64,000 nucleotides of DNA from Pyrocephalus nanus (GCA_038380795.1 CM076265.1:4390001-4454000), one strand, 5' to 3'; counted from the stretch's first letter, positions 36,430 through 50,215 are shown. Numbers and translations: made by a program. Notes: generated from the sequence alone by a model not told the origin.

Positions 36430-38363
36430 GAAATGGAAACCACTAAGAAGATGACCTCCTATAATCTTCTTTCATGAATGCAGACAAAACAAATTGCCCT
36501 TGGTGATGAAATACTTCATTCTTTCATCTCGTGTTGTCCATGTGTAAGATCATTAGCCTGCCTGCATGCTGTGGAAGATTACAACCCTGCATCATGTAGG
36601 CAGATTATTTATGTTGTAGTCCATGTGTACCATAACTAGGTTGAACATCTGAATGTTTTTGATGTATAACATTCCAATAATTTCAGCCGTTTGAGGAAAA
36701 GCCTTGCTAAGGGTTATGCTTGAAGGCATTAAAAAAAAAATAGAGTTAAGCAACACACATCCATCCTTTAAACAGGCAGAAACCATTTTGTGAGGCAGTT
36801 TGGAAGGTTCCATTCTAGCAGAGGTAGAGCAGTGTGGTTTAGTAAGTGGTTGTCAGGCACCAGGTCAAACCTTCCAACAAACGATGCTATTTATGTTTAT
36901 CAAGTCTAACTCCAGGCTTCTGGAACAGGAGCAAATTAGCCAGCTTTTCATTTATGCTGTGTGAGAGCTGCCTGTGAGTTAGTAAATCCTCATCAACCGT
37001 GGCACTTGAGTGTCTTATGTATTGTTTGTTTTCTTTTTTTTATAACTAAGGGATAAGTTTATTTCTTTTAATGCTTTTCCATTGGTTAATACAAACTTTT
37101 CAGGGATCCAGGCTTGACCTCTAATGCTTATTATTTCATTCCTTGCTATTTTCCACCACAGATATTTTTATCTTGCTGTTTTTAGGACTTTTCCAACTGG
37201 TCAGATGGTTAGGAAAGCCAGTTCCACCAGACTGTGGACATGCTGCGAAAAAAAAGCTTGAAGGAACGATAAGAGAAGTTTCTATGGCACCTTCATTTTG
37301 AGCTGCACCTTTCTGCTAGGAGGGGTTTCAGTCCTAAAGGGCAGGGAGGATGCAGTGGTGAGTCCCTGAGCCACAGGCCATCGGCATCATTGTCACCTCC
37401 TTGTTGCCTGCTGCAGTTTATCACCAGCAACTCCCTTATCTCACAGGTGTTCTGCGGAGATAAATCCATTATAATTCCAAGCAGCTCAGGTAAAGTGATA
37501 CCTGGAGCCATGAAATCACCTTAAGTAGCTAACAGGAGGACTTGTAAACCTTCATGAGTCAGTGATCTGCTTTTTTCTTATTGATTTTTTTTTTCCCCCC
37601 CTTAAGGCAATACTTGAATCAAAGCAAGAGATACTTGTTATAAAGTCCTTTCCACTAATGATTTATGGATTTTAATAAAACTTGTGAAGATAGAGGTCAC
37701 ATTGTCAGGAGAAGGTTCTCAGCTATAAACAGGTATCATTGCTTTTGGCTGTTGCCTTCTGAAAACAACAGTTTATCCTTTTATTGCTGAAAATAATTTA
37801 AGGAGAATATAAGAATCAAAGAGCTGTGTACGCTATTACGAATTATAATGAGGAGTTTGTGGGCTGTGGGTTTCCATCTGCACTCCACTTTTCCTTGCCA
37901 TCTGCCCACAAGGAGAAAATATTCAGCCAAGAAAAGAGTAGGATGTCCTGCAATTCTGCAGCCACAGAACACCCAGTTAGACACGAAACCTTGTGAGATT
38001 TGTAAGGAAACCTGAGCCTGTGAAAGTACAGCTCTGAAAAGGAAAAGGGGAGTGTTAAAAAAAAAAGGGCCATTGAGGTTTTTGGAGGACGGAAAAAGGG
38101 GATTTTAAGCCCCATGAATTGCATGATCGACCACTCAGTAGAAGCAAGGAGTGTGCAGAGTGTTAATTTGTCGTATGTAACGCAGCTGAGAACGATATGT
38201 GAAGGCAGAGATTATGCTAATTTATGCAGTTCACATTGCTACTGCAGTTTAAAAATAGCTTCTCTTCTAGGGATCTGGATCTACTGCGGGTTGGCTTTGC
38301 ATTTAGCTCTGCAAATGTTACCAGTTTGGACACAGAACAAGCCTTGACCTGAGAGGTCTTTTT

Positions 38364-38535
38364 GTCACAGAATAGTTAAGGTTGGAAGGGACCTCTGGAA
38401 ATCATCCAGTGCAAGGTCACCTGGAGCAGGTGACACAGGAACGAGTCCAGGTGGGTTTGCAGTGTCTCCAGAGAGGGAGACTCCACCACCACCTCCTTGG
38501 GCAGCTGTTCCAGTTCTCCTTGTCATGCTCTCTGG
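38364..38535 (-). mobile_element. CR1 LINE 3' fragment (minus strand)
   Basis: The plus strand reads 'tcacagaatagttaaggttgg', 'aagggacctctggaaatcatc', 'aggtcacctggagcaggt', 'gtctccagagagggagactc' and 'ttgggcagctgttccag'. This is the reverse complement of the 3' region of a CR1 subfamily with the 'tctccagagagggagactcc' signature. It is truncated and non-coding. Confidence 0.93.
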
Positions 38536-41500
38536 TAGCAGGCAGCGCTTGCTACTGTTCCTCTTTTTGCAGGCATGTGCTTCTACCACATTTCACTGCT
38601 TCCATTCCAGAGGCTGAAAGGAAAATTTAAGTCCTCTTGGCTTAGGAATGGCACAGAAGTGTTAGTGGATGCTGTGAACAGCTGCAGTGTCAGGCCCGAG
38701 GCTGAATGCCCAAAAGAATAGTTCAGATTAAAGAGTGTTTTGGGTTTTTTTGGCATCTCGGTTTGTTTTGCAGAGCTCAGCACCTGTTGCACAGGTGTGC
38801 GGTGCCCTGGAGTACCTCTAGAGGTATTTGGCTCATCATCCCTCTCTCTGCATGTCATTGTTTTGGGTGCTTATGGGATGTAAAGAACAAAAAGAGGGAG
38901 GAAAACCTCCACTTACTAGTCGTGATTAAAACCAATTTTCAGGTTGTCACGTTGGAACTGAACTTCCAACGAGGTCGAGTTAAAATGTGAGATAAGAAAC
39001 GTATTGCAGCTGGAGTCGGTGGGTAATTTCAAATCCCGATTACGTATTTAAATTCTGAATAAACTAGAATGTATTTTGCAGTTCAAGCCATAATTTAGCT
39101 GTATGAATAGAGTTACACACAGTAATGGAACTGATTTTAAACACCAAAGCAACTCGGGACAAAAAGTCCTGGCGTGTATCTTGCTTTGGAGCAGCTGTTC
39201 CTCTGTGACAAGGAGATGGCAACGGGTTTTGCCTACCAGGAGATAAATCCATCCTAAGCATGAACACACTCAGTTTTAGAAGCCTAGAGTGATGGGTGGA
39301 AGCCAAGAAGGATATAATTCCTCTTTTCCTTCTACCACCTTCAGTCTTGGGATGAGACTTTTGATGGAGTGTTAATGCCCCTCCCCTCATTAGTGGACCG
39401 GCCTTATTAACCTTTTGCAGGTGGTTTTTTCTCTTCCCCAGCTGACTTAACTCAGCTCCTCCTGGTTAAACTGGGTGGGACTGGCTGCTGTTGCTGATGA
39501 GCCTTAAGAAGCTGCACATGGGAGCTGGGTGCCTTCCTTCTCCTCCCCGGGGCATTCCCACGGCAGGGAAAGCTTGTGTGGGTCATGGGCTTGCGCTGGA
39601 AGAAGCAGGAGGCTTCAGGTAGGTGTTCCTTCCAGAGGGAACCACGGGCTGGTTTCTCTCCTAGATCGTTGTGCTGTGTAGAACTGGCAGGGTTTGTGGT
39701 TTATCACGTGCATTGAAACGGGTTAATATCTTGTAGGTGAAACAGCACGTGGGAGAGAGATGGCTCATGTCAGATAGCTGGTTTAAAATAATGACTTGTT
39801 GTGTTTTGTTCGGTAAACCCTTTTTCCAGCTCAGCTCAGGAAGGGCTGATAACCCCTGATGGAGACCTGGGTGTTTGTGCCAGCTCTTCTGTAACTGCTG
39901 TGGAAAAAGCTCATTTAACCAGAAAACTTGTCACAGAGAACAGTGGTTGCAATGCAAATTATTGAAGGTTTTACTTTTTTTAGGATCATCATCACTTTAG
40001 GGCAAGTTTTTTGACTTGGTCAGTGGGTTAATCCATGAAAGCTGGTAGGGAGGGAATGCAGTGTTGATCCTTGTGGTGCTGGAGGTGGAAGTTATTGAGA
40101 GTCTGGAGTTGTTCAGCACTCAGGACTGTAGGTCAGCCTGAAAAGCAGGTGTAGATCAGTGACTCATTTTTCCTGTCTTACTGTAATCCCAGATGGGTAT
40201 TGGTGAGGTCAGAGCAGAGATGTAACCTTATATGTGAATTTACCTGTGAATGTGTTCTTTCTACTGTTCAGTTTTGAAAAACAACTCAGATTTGTTTACT
40301 AAACTGCTGAGAAACCGGAGTAGTGGATGAGGCCAGACTTATTTTTGATTTCCACCATCGTCATACATACCTGCAACTAGACTTGTGTTTGTACTGGGAA
40401 TTAATTTCTATATACCAAACCACAGAGGTAACAGTGTCCTGGGGTAGCAAAAAAACTGTCAAGTAAGACAGGTAATGACACAAGGCCACATCTTCCCCCC
40501 TCTGAGCCCAAAATACACCAAAGGGGAGGGTCAGTTTGCAGAAGTCAGTGAATGTGATGGATACCTGCGTGAGGTAACTACGCCTTTTTCGCAGGAAGAC
40601 AGGATTTACCAGTTTGGAAGTGTCAGTCATGGGTTCTTGGGAGCTACTCAGGTTGGGCCCAGTCTTTGGACTGTCTCGATGAGTAGGAGTAGCTGTGGGC
40701 GTCCCTTTTATTATAGGTGGTCAGCCTGACGCTGAGTTTAAATTAAAAAAAAAAAATCTCGGGGTAAGGCTGAGTGAAAGGAAAAAAGGGAATGGAATAG
40801 ATAAGCAGTTCCTGCAGCTGTGTCTCTGTGGGATGGGTTAGCTGGGCTGCTATTGCCACCTGGTGGTGTTGGACAGAACCGAAGCAGACCTCATTTTCCT
40901 TTGGTTTCCCGGATGAGTTGCGTGGGTTTAAGTAGCTATTGTGTATCGATAAGATTTAGTAACGATACGCTTGTATTATAGATAACTCTTTCAATGAAGG
41001 GGAAAAAAAAATCCACGGTATTTTCTGAGCATCATTTATTTTGGCCACAGGCAATGTTTTTAAAAAACCCCGAAAACTTGATTTCTATGAGCGTTGCCAG
41101 ATCCTGAATCAGCAGTGAGTTTGGGGGAGCTGGTTGCGATGTGCGTGTGTGAGAGGTGTTTCGTGTGGGAAGACCTTTGCAGAAGGAGAAAAAGAGCAGG
41201 TGGAGGAAGCTCTGCCTTGTTTGTGCGGAGACACATCCTGTGGAATCCACCAGAATGGCAGGTGTAGCTGCCATCACCCCGGTGCAGCTCTGAGGCACCC
41301 ACAGAAATGGAACAGCAGGGGATGTGACATCCTCCTGGCCTTGGAGCATCACCACCAGAGACACGCTGTGATTTGGTGGCATATGGACACACGGCTAATG
41401 AACGTCTCTGAATTGCTTCAGCGTGGTCCAGTCGCTGCATTAGCAGGGCAAATTTGATTACCATAAGTGATTAGTGTCTTATCTTGCTGAAATTAGGGGA

Positions 41501-41995
41501 TCGTTATCAAATGATGAGGTTTTTTGCACGTAATGTGACTTAATTGTCCTTTCGTGATGTGGAGTTTTTATTGCAGTCCTTTTAGCAGGGGAATACAGAT
41601 TAAGTTGTAGTTACAAAGAAAAAAAAAGGAGATCACTGTTCAGCTCCTCCTGTTCAGTGACAAAGCCATACTCTGTAGTTTAATCTGTAGATTCTCTGTC
41701 TCTATGAAATATCGGCATCTGGAGTATTTCAGGGCTTCACAGTGTTTTCCAGTGAAGTACTGGCACAGGTTATTTGCTATGAACCTTTCAGGCAGCACTT
41801 AGGAGCTACAATCAGCTTTGCTGTGTACTGACATTTGATCTGACCTGTGGTAGGGGCCTGTCTCTTTCCCTCTGTTGCAGCTGCCATGAACAAAAATCTG
41901 TATTTCGGGGGGAAGGGGGGAGGGAATGTAAATCCATTAAAGTCACAAGCATTTGCTTGGAATTATGGCCAAGAAATTTAATGTGTTGTCAGGTT

Positions 41996-42125
41996 TTTCC
42001 CTGGAAGAGCATTCCAGGCCAGGTTGGATTGGGCTTGGAGCAACCAATTCCAGGTGTCCCTGCCCATGGCAGATAGGTTGGAACTGGGTGGTTTTGAAGA
42101 TCCCTTCCAACCCAAACCACGATGA
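41996..42125 (+). mobile_element. CR1 LINE 3' end (plus strand)
   Basis: The plus strand carries 'ccaggccaggttggattggg', 'cttggagcaacc', 'caggtgtccctgcccatggc', 'ggttggaactgggtgg' and 'gatcccttccaacccaaacc'. This is the terminal 130 bp of a CR1 in sense orientation. The usual final 'attctatgattct' repeats are degraded. Confidence 0.93.
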
Positions 42126-42439
42126 AAAAACCCACCATCTTGATAGTGGGGGGAAAACATTTCTGAAGCAGCTGTGCTTCCCTTGTTTGTGTCATCTCTG
42201 GGTTTCCAAAGCAGCATCCCAGGACTGCCTGTGTTTCTGAGGCACTGGGTCCCAGAACACCATTGGGTTCAAAAGAACCAGCACCCTGGCACCCCAGCAA
42301 AGCATTGCCCAGTGTGATGGAGCAACCTTGTGCTGACAGCAAACCAGATATAAGAACTTGGACTTAATGAATAGACCCCTTGGACACTTAACATGGGCCA
42401 CTTTTTGTAATTCTGACCGTTCTTCTCCCATTAACAAGG

Positions 42440-42554
42440 TCCTTTCCCCGTTTGTTTTTATCTATACAGTTATTAAGGCAGTGTGAGCCATTTTAACAGG
42501 ACCTGAAATGTGTCTAAATAAATCAATCAATCGTATACAAAGTCCTTTCCCCGT
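42440..42554. repeat. 89-bp segment flanked by 13-bp direct repeats
   Basis: The sequence GTCCTTTCCCCGT occurs at 42440-42452 and again, identically, at 42542-42554. The 89 bases between include 'aaataaatcaatcaatcg' and end in 'acaaa'. This is the look of a small insertion with a target-site duplication, possibly a retroposed RNA fragment. The inserted sequence matches no RNA or element I recognise, so a chance or local duplication is also possible. Confidence 0.5.
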
Positions 42555-43696
42555 GAATATCAAGTGCTGATGTCACTTGGCTCTTTCAAGCCACCTTTGT
42601 GCTGTATTTTTGGCTGCAGGAGACCATTCTGACCAGAAAGTGTAGTTGTTTTGTGACTTGCTGTTCTGTATTGTTATCAAGGCTTATTATATTTCTAGGC
42701 TTACTAGCAGTAATCATAATTTTTGCCCAGAAGCAGTTAAACTAGCAGGAAGCAGAAAGGGTTTTTTGGTTTTTTTTTCAGTCAGTTGTTAACAATTTCA
42801 GTTATTAATATTCCCTGAAATGGGAGCCAGAACTTATTTCTCGTGTGTGATGGCTGCTTTTTTTTTCTTTCTTTCTGGTTCATATGTGATTAATCCTCAA
42901 AGTAGGTGGAAAATGAATTGGATCACAGTGGTACAAATGCTGCTTGCAGTGATCCCACATGCAGTGAAAAGGGATGAAAAGAAATATATACATAATTTTT
43001 TTTTTTCCACCTCGGGTTCTGCTCCCTGCAGGCAGCAGGTGGTGGCACAGAGGTGGTCACTGGAGCTGGGTGCAGGATGGGGTTTTAGGTGGGTGTTACT
43101 GCCCTTCTCAGCTGGAAGGTGGGCAGTGAGTGGAGCAGGGGCGCACCCCCAGCACAAGTGAGAGTCATCCTGGTGCTGCAGCTCAGAGAATGCTGCTAGA
43201 GGAAGGGTTTAGTTGAGCTGTCCGTGGCAGGTAGAAGCAGATTGGAGGACACTTTTGTTGTGCTTGCCCTTTAGATTTAAAACCCCACAATGAACCTTCA
43301 TAAGGGAACAGGATCAGACTGAATGTTTCAGATGTAGACAAAGACTCGGTTCCCCAGCCCCGTGCGTGCAATCTTCCTTGCACTGTTCAATTTAGCCAAG
43401 GAGGTCCCTCACTTTTTATTTTTCAGGGATGTTCTGTGTCTATGAGGGAAGTACAATGCATTTCCAAACCCTATAAATAGAGCACATAATTTTTGGAAGG
43501 CATCCTGAGGCGGATATCCCTTTTTACCAAGCTCTCTTCCCTCCTCCCCTCATTCCCATTCTCGGGACTTCGAGGAACCAAGCCTCAAAGTTTCCCAGTC
43601 CTTGGTGGTGCCGTGGTGCAGTTTCCAGGAATGCTTCCCACGCAGCTCTGGGTTTGGAAGAGCAGTGCTGTGTCCCACTGCAGTGGTTACATTGGG

Positions 43697-43910
43697 TTAG
43701 GTTAGATGTCAGGACAAGGTTCTGTCCCCAGAGGGTGGTTGGGCACCCAACGGGCTCCCCAGGGCAGTGGTCACAGCTCCAAGGCTGCCAGAGCTCCAGG
43801 GGCATTTGGATGGCACGTCTCAGGATAGTCCCTGTGCAGGCCTAAAGGTTGGATTTTATGATCCTTGTGGGTCCCTTCCAGCTCAGCACACGCTGCTGTG
43901 ATTCTGTGAA
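43697..43910 (+). mobile_element. CR1 LINE 3' end (plus strand), different subfamily
   Basis: The plus strand reads 'gttagatgtcaggacaaggt', 'cagagggtggttgggcac', 'gctccccagggcagtggtca', 'aggctgccagagctccagg', 'tatgatccttgtgggtccc' and ends at 'gattctgtgaatgg'. This is a CR1 subfamily with the 'ccccagggcagtggtcac' signature, distinct from the copies at 22.5 and 42.0 kb. It retains the 3'-terminal octamer-like 'gattctgtga'. Confidence 0.93.
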
Positions 43911-45717
43911 TGGTCCCCGTGCTGGTGGCTTGCGTGGCGGAGCGAAGGTCAGTGCAACGCTGCTCCTTTTGGGCCAAGTGCTTGGGGAGAGTAAACCAAG
44001 CAGCGTTAAGAATATTTATCTGCAGAGGAAAACTAATAATAGCTTGTTCTCAGGTCTGTTTATTTTTACTGCTCACACCAGTGAAGTGCTGTAACAGTAG
44101 CAGCAGCAAGTCTTCTTTTTTATTTTGTTTTTTTTTTTTTTCCTTGGTCTGTGATTTGAACTCTGTGTAGCAACACTAGGGCTTGGAAACTAACCTTGTT
44201 TTCAGAGGCTGCTTGCCTCTGAAAATAACATTATGCTCACAACTAGCGCATTTTAGGGTATTTGAAGCATAGTTCATCGCTGTTTTAAAAATCTGTTAAT
44301 TAGCTTAAAAGTAGTATGAGGATCTCCTCTTTGGGGGCATGACCTGACAGCAGTAAAAGAATGCTTAATAAAAATAAGAAATGTTTAATTTCCTGTAACA
44401 AAACAGGTATGATTTTTTTTTTTTTATATACCTTGCAGCTTATGTCATTGCTAGTTATACAAGTTGAATGTGTAGGTGAATCTTACTCAGGTTTTTTCCT
44501 TTTTTTTTAGCCATATGTTGGCTAAAAGGTACATTGAGAACAGACCAGCAGTGATTTTTAGTACTAATATATATAAGCTAATTAATTAGACACACAAGTA
44601 ATGTGAAATGGTGCAGTTTGGGGGGGAAGGTTGCCCTGTATTCCAATATGACTTTATAATGGAAAACTGTTTAAGTGAAGCCCAGACAAAATGCTGATGT
44701 TTTGCTCTTAGAGAGGCATCTCAAATTGGTGTTGATAACAAAGTTATCTTAGTAAAGGCTAATTATTGTGCTCAGATCAGACTGGACTGCGGGTCATAGT
44801 CTAAATTTGGCCAGTGTGGGGAGCAAATCAGAGTAACCTGCACTTCTGTGCCACCATCATGAAAAAATATAGACCAGCTCCTCTTAAGAGTGACTTGAAT
44901 TGCAGTAAGACTGGTTTTGACATTCATGGGATCAGGATGTGCTCTGTTCATTAGTGCAATATGAAGTGAAATCAGCAAAATACTTCTGGTTGTATATAAT
45001 GGGGCTTGCTGTAGCTTCTATTTATTCACTTTATCATATTTTGAGAAAAAAAAAAACAACCAACAATGCCAGCCACTAAACCATGGAAGTAATCCTTAAT
45101 GATGATAATATATGGAAGAATAAGATTAAATTAAAAACCTGTATTCATAGGTCTGTGCTATTTTACTAATCCATCAAAAACATAAACCAAGTTTGTAGTC
45201 GAGTTTTTGTGGGTTTTTTTTTCAAGCAAGTGATAATCCCTTTAGAAGACCAGAAGCATTAATTAAGTATCAACTTCGGGGACTAGAAAAGCTTTCCTTA
45301 GATAAAACCAGTTTTCAGGACCCCTACCTAGGCAGCTCATCCTTCTTTTACCCTTTGGAGAAATCTCTCTTTTAAAGTAGGAGGAATTCATTGAGATTTG
45401 GCTGAACGCATCCAGCATCGTGAATAAGAATTTGCATTTCTATTTCATACAGCCTGGAGCACTCCTTCAGGATAAATATCAGCATCTTCATGTCTTTCAT
45501 CGTCATTAACATTTCTGTTTCAGTCCTCCATTTCAGTGAACGGGGACAGAGTAGCTAAAGAATGTCTTTAGTTGGCTTCTGGTCTGCTGCAAACTCTTTT
45601 GAGCTTCAATGGATCTTGATTCCCCCCCTTCCCCCAGTTCATAAGATTGATGATATGATAGGATGAGAATTGAGATAAAAGTTGAAAGCAAGTGGCAAGG
45701 ATAATTTCAAATATATT

Positions 45718-45736
45718 AAACAAACAAACAAACAAA
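45718..45736. repeat. (AAAC)n microsatellite
   Basis: Four to five AAAC units. Similar A/C-rich low-complexity tracts lie near 46394-46440 and 51269-51312. Confidence 0.9.
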
Positions 45737-47460
45737 AGATAAAAGCAAGCAAATTTTTAGTAAAATTTGTTTTCCAGTCAATGGACTTAATTTTATGATT
45801 TATTAATATTCCCCCCCAAAAAAAAATGACTTGAAGAGCAGGGAAATACATGGAATTAGTACCAATTCCTTGTTATTTTTGCTGTTATCAAACAGTAGCA
45901 CAGCAGAGGAGGTGAGTGGAAAGCAACTTGAAGGGAGACACGAAAGGGTAGAAAAGTAGCCCAGACAACTGGAGAAGCTTTTGCTTCAGTAGGCTAAGTT
46001 GAATAAATATTTCTTAAGATATTAAAGTCCTGTGGAATGGTACCCTCCAGTGTGCTTTGAAACTGTTATTGCACATCTTGTGTGCACGTTTCAACCCCGC
46101 TTTTATCTTTAGAGTTCAAGAGATTATCAAAGGAGACGTGCATTGTGCTCTGTCATTAAGGCTCTAATTATTTAATTCCTCTTATCTTTGTTTTGTTATG
46201 TCAAAATTAACGCTGTTCTGGCTTCAGTCTGCCATTCCTCTGTGACATGCACAAGTGTTGCTCTGTGAAAAGAGGAAGAATTGGTGCATTCAACTCTGAA
46301 GGCTCTGGGTATGCAGAAGAAGAAGAAATAATTTCTGCTATGTGTGGTCATACCAAGTAATAGTGTTTTTCACAACAGTATTCCCTGTATTAAAACAAAC
46401 AAACAAAAAAACCCCCAAAACACACAAACCAAACAACAAATAAGTGTTTCTCTCAGTTTCTCACTGAAGTCTAATTTTTTAAGCTCAGGTTAAAGTTTCA
46501 CTGAGGGTACTGAACTCTTATGGGAAATTCTAAAAATCCTTTTTGGCTGGGCAACCCAATGAATTGTACATTTATTGAGGAGAGCCTCGTTACCAATTTG
46601 AGCATCCCTAGCACAGGGTTTCTCCTCTGTTTCCACGTGTCCAGTTATTTCTGATGTGTGGGCTTTCAATACCACTGGTTGTGCAGCAGCTGGGAATGTG
46701 CCTTTCTCTGGTTACAAGCCTGCACTAAGAGCTTTTCTTCACCATTTGACTTGATATTTTGGGTAAGAGATGAGATCTACCTCAACCCCCCTGCCCTTGG
46801 CAGTGTTGGTCCTTGACCAACTCTTCCAGAGTAAGAAGTATTTTCCATGAAAACACTAGACTGCTTTTCATAGCCTGTGCTTGTATCTCCAAACTGTTGC
46901 TTTCAGGAGATGGATTATGGTTAATGACTGAAAGGTCATTAACCTGATGGTGAATCCCTGAAGATGTGTCATCTGTGCCTTAGAGGCTGGTGAAAGGGGC
47001 ACACAGACAGTGATTCCCTGGGGTTTGCAGCATCTCCCTCCCTTCTCTTGGTTGAAAACAGGGAAACTGTGCAGGGCTGCCCATGCTGATGCCAGCTGCT
47101 GCCTCAGCCACACCATGAGCAAAGCAAGGCAATGCTGAAAGCTTCCAAAGATGGCACTCTAATAATACAACCAAAAACTGATGGGATGATCCCTATTAAT
47201 CCATTAAGTTGTCCATATCATTGTCAACAAGCTTGGAACAAGCCTGGGCATTGGACTCTACTTGTTTGGAGCTGAAGATGCAAGTTCAAAAGGCAGTGCT
47301 GAGAACTTCAGTGTGAGGAGAACAGGCCCATCTAGAAGCTTCTGTGGACACTGAAAATGTGTCTTTGAAATCAAATTAGTTGGGAAGGCTGTGATAGTGG
47401 CACTCCCATCAATAGTAAGTTAACCACAACTTCTATAAGTACTCTATGCAATCAGCTCTA

Positions 47461-47818
47461 CATAGAATCATAGGATGGCCTGTGTTGGAAGGGACCTTTA
47501 AGATCATCCAGTCCCAACCCCTCTGCTGTGCTCAGGGACACCTTTCGCTAGACCAGGTTGCTCAAAGCTCCATCCAGCCTGGGCTTGAACACTTCCAGGA
47601 ATGGGGCATCCATCACTTCTCTGGGCAGCCTGTCCCATTGCCTCAGCCCCCTTGCAGTAAAGAATTTCTTCATAGTAGCTAATCTAAACCTACTCTATTT
47701 TCAGATTGAATCCATTCCCCCTTGTCCTGTCACTCCCATGTTCTTGTAAAAACCCCTTCTCTGTCTTTCTTTCAGGCTCACTTCAGGTCCTGGAAGGCCA
47801 CAGTTAGGTCACCCCTAA
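47461..47818 (-). mobile_element. CR1 LINE 3' fragment (minus strand), longest copy
   Basis: The plus strand begins 'catagaatcataggatgg', followed by 'ttggaagggacctttaagat', 'catccagtcccaacccctct', 'ctagaccaggttgctcaaag', 'acttctctgggcagcctgtc', 'gtaaagaatttcttcatag' and 'ggtcctggaaggccacag'. At about 360 bp it is the best preserved CR1 in the window. It is 5'-truncated, in reverse orientation relative to NAV2, and contains no enzyme coding region. Confidence 0.95.
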
Positions 47819-49521
47819 TAAATACAGCCTTTTAGACTTTACAAGTTGTTGTATATTTAAGTATTTCTATATATGTGTGCATACATAATTTCATAATATA
47901 ATTTTCAACTGGAATCTACTGTCTAGGCTGTTTGGCTCACAGAATTTTGTGCTCTGGAGTTGGCAACCACTTCATTTAAGTTGAGGGTGATATATAGAGG
48001 GAACGATTTTGGCAAGAGGGACTGGTGGATTCCATTTATTATCAAGTGTTCCAGGTAGCTAATCAAGGCTGGGAGTAACAGCTATTTTTTAATTAAATCT
48101 TAGAGGGTATTCTTTGACAGGACAGGTTTCAGAAGTTATGGTGAGGGATGCTTTGTTAGTACTGAGCAGCTTTATCTACAGATTGTAATTGAATCACTTT
48201 TTCATACTGTTGTGCATCTGCTTAAGGAGGATTGCTTACTTAATTATAAATTATTGTTGGTGTTAAGGGCACTTGGCAAAGACTCAGCAGAAACAGAGCA
48301 AATAACACTTTTCTGTCTGTGTTTTAGTCTGCCTATTAATATGAATCAAGAATTAGTCTCAAATATATTTTTTTATGTCAATATTATTATATTTTTCTAC
48401 AGAAGCTCTTACCAATAGTTTCTAGACTTTAAAAGGGATGTTTCCACCCAAGTTTTATTGAGTGTTATCTCCTGGGGGAAGCAGCTGGATTGAAGAGGGT
48501 TCTTGGTGTGTATATCTCTAGCTGTTGGTTGTATACAGAATGATCTGTCATGGACATGTAAATTAAGAGATCTAAACACCTTTGGTGCCTTATATTGCCT
48601 GTAGAACAATGTCTTTGGAGCAGCTGCCTTCAATACCGTGCCTCAGCATCCTATTCCTTCGATTGTTGAAAGCTCACCAAACTTGGTAATTATCCTGTGC
48701 TTTTACATGTTGGGAAAACTGGGTGCAGGGCATGTTGGGTCACAGAGCTGGGAGTGTGGGCTGGGATCACTTTCAGAAAGTCATAATCCAAAGACAACAC
48801 TGCCCTATGATTTTTGAAGGAGGATCCATAGGTTTCCCTGGCAAAGATGACCCCTGGATTATTGTCCTTTTCAGACCTTTCTGAGATCAGTTTCTAATAA
48901 TTCTATTTTTCATGACAAAAGCTAGCAAGAAAGCTACTTTTAATAATTTCTCACTTTGCTTTTTATCATTTGCTGTAGTGAGGAAACAACTAACTGCCCT
49001 GATTAAAGGGTGTAAAGAATGAACAGTGAGTGGTATTGAAGAACAGGATAATATGTTTGGTGATATTAGTGCTTGAGTAAGGGAGTTTCTCCTTTGTTCT
49101 CATATACCTGGCAACAGTGAGTAAAACTCAATTGCTTTTTTACATCCCCAGCTCAGACAGGACCCCACTGGATCCTCACTGAGATAAGAAGTGCATGAGT
49201 GGGGTTACAGTGTGTACGTTGTGCACAAAATATTCTGTCTGGAAACTTGTCCAAGTCCACAATTCCTGTTGTAAGCCATGCCTTTGCTCGTGCTCTGGGG
49301 CGGTGAGCTGAGGAGAGGGAGTGTTGCAAGCCAGGGCTGTGGGGTGAGGTGGTTGGAAGAGGCTCCTTTAGTGGCCACTTGGGCACTCAGGTCCCTCAGA
49401 CCACAGTGGGAATTTACTGCTCTCCATAGACTGAGTGGCCTGATTAATAATGTCAGCATTGCTTAACCAGTGGATAGACAGTGTGTGTACTGTTATTTTT
49501 GTTACTTTATTAACAGCTTCA

Positions 49522-49534
49522 CCCCCCCCCCCCC
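49522..49534. repeat. C13 homopolymer
   Basis: Thirteen C in a row. The complementary strand is a G run. It is simple repeat sequence without recognised function. Confidence 0.95.
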
Positions 49535-49959
49535 AACACATTGTGTTCTGAATCAAGAAATTAATATTTTTTTAAAAATCCCCCGGACCCCACCTATTTC
49601 AACATGCACTTCTGAGTACAGGCAGACTGGAATGGAGAACAGGAAGCTTTCCACTACTTTCCTATTCCTTTGAATATCTGAAGACTGTTGCATTGGGTTG
49701 CTGGCAGGAGCCAGGTGATAGTGTAGATTCCAGGTTGGCGGGAACAGATCCGTAGCTGACTGATACACTTCCATGGGGAACTTAGAAACAGCCTTTGATG
49801 ATAAAGTGAGACAACAATAAATGTGATAATTCGCTCTGCTTCCTCCATAAAGCAGTCCACATGACTGCTGCTGACCTGCTTTCATTTTTTAATTAGTTCA
49901 TGTTATGATCTCATCATATTTGCCCTTACTCTTTTCTGACAAATGAAATGGAGCTGTTT

Positions 49960-50215
49960 GAGTTGTCTTGTGATCCGCATTTCTCAGTCCGTAAGTTGTT
50001 CTCACGGCTCTTCTCTGAAGCCTCTCCAAAGGTTTAAACCCACTGAACTGTTGTACCCGGACAGCATTAAAGCCAGCAGGTGATAAATCCCACTCCTGCT
50101 TGATAACCACCTGTTCTTATGTACAAGTATTGCAGCTCCCCTCTGACCACAGCACAAGCCCCAGCATCCTGATGGCATGTTGTGTCTGTGATGCTCTGAA
50201 TCCACGGGGAGTCCT
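49960..50215 (-). mobile_element. ancient CR1/L3-type LINE relic
   Basis: The landmarks 'cggctcttctctgaagcc', 'tctccaaaggttt', 'gaactgttgtacccggacag', 'cactcctgcttgataacc' and 'gaccacagcacaagcccc' follow, in order, the minus-strand reading of an old CR1-class 3' region (the 'gaactggacacag' to 'ggccacagcatc' part). Divergence is high, so the call rests on order more than identity. Confidence 0.45.

Noticed and set aside
47446..47749. Open frames within 47.4-47.75 kb
   Set aside because: They lie almost wholly inside the antisense CR1 fragment and carry no enzyme motifs.
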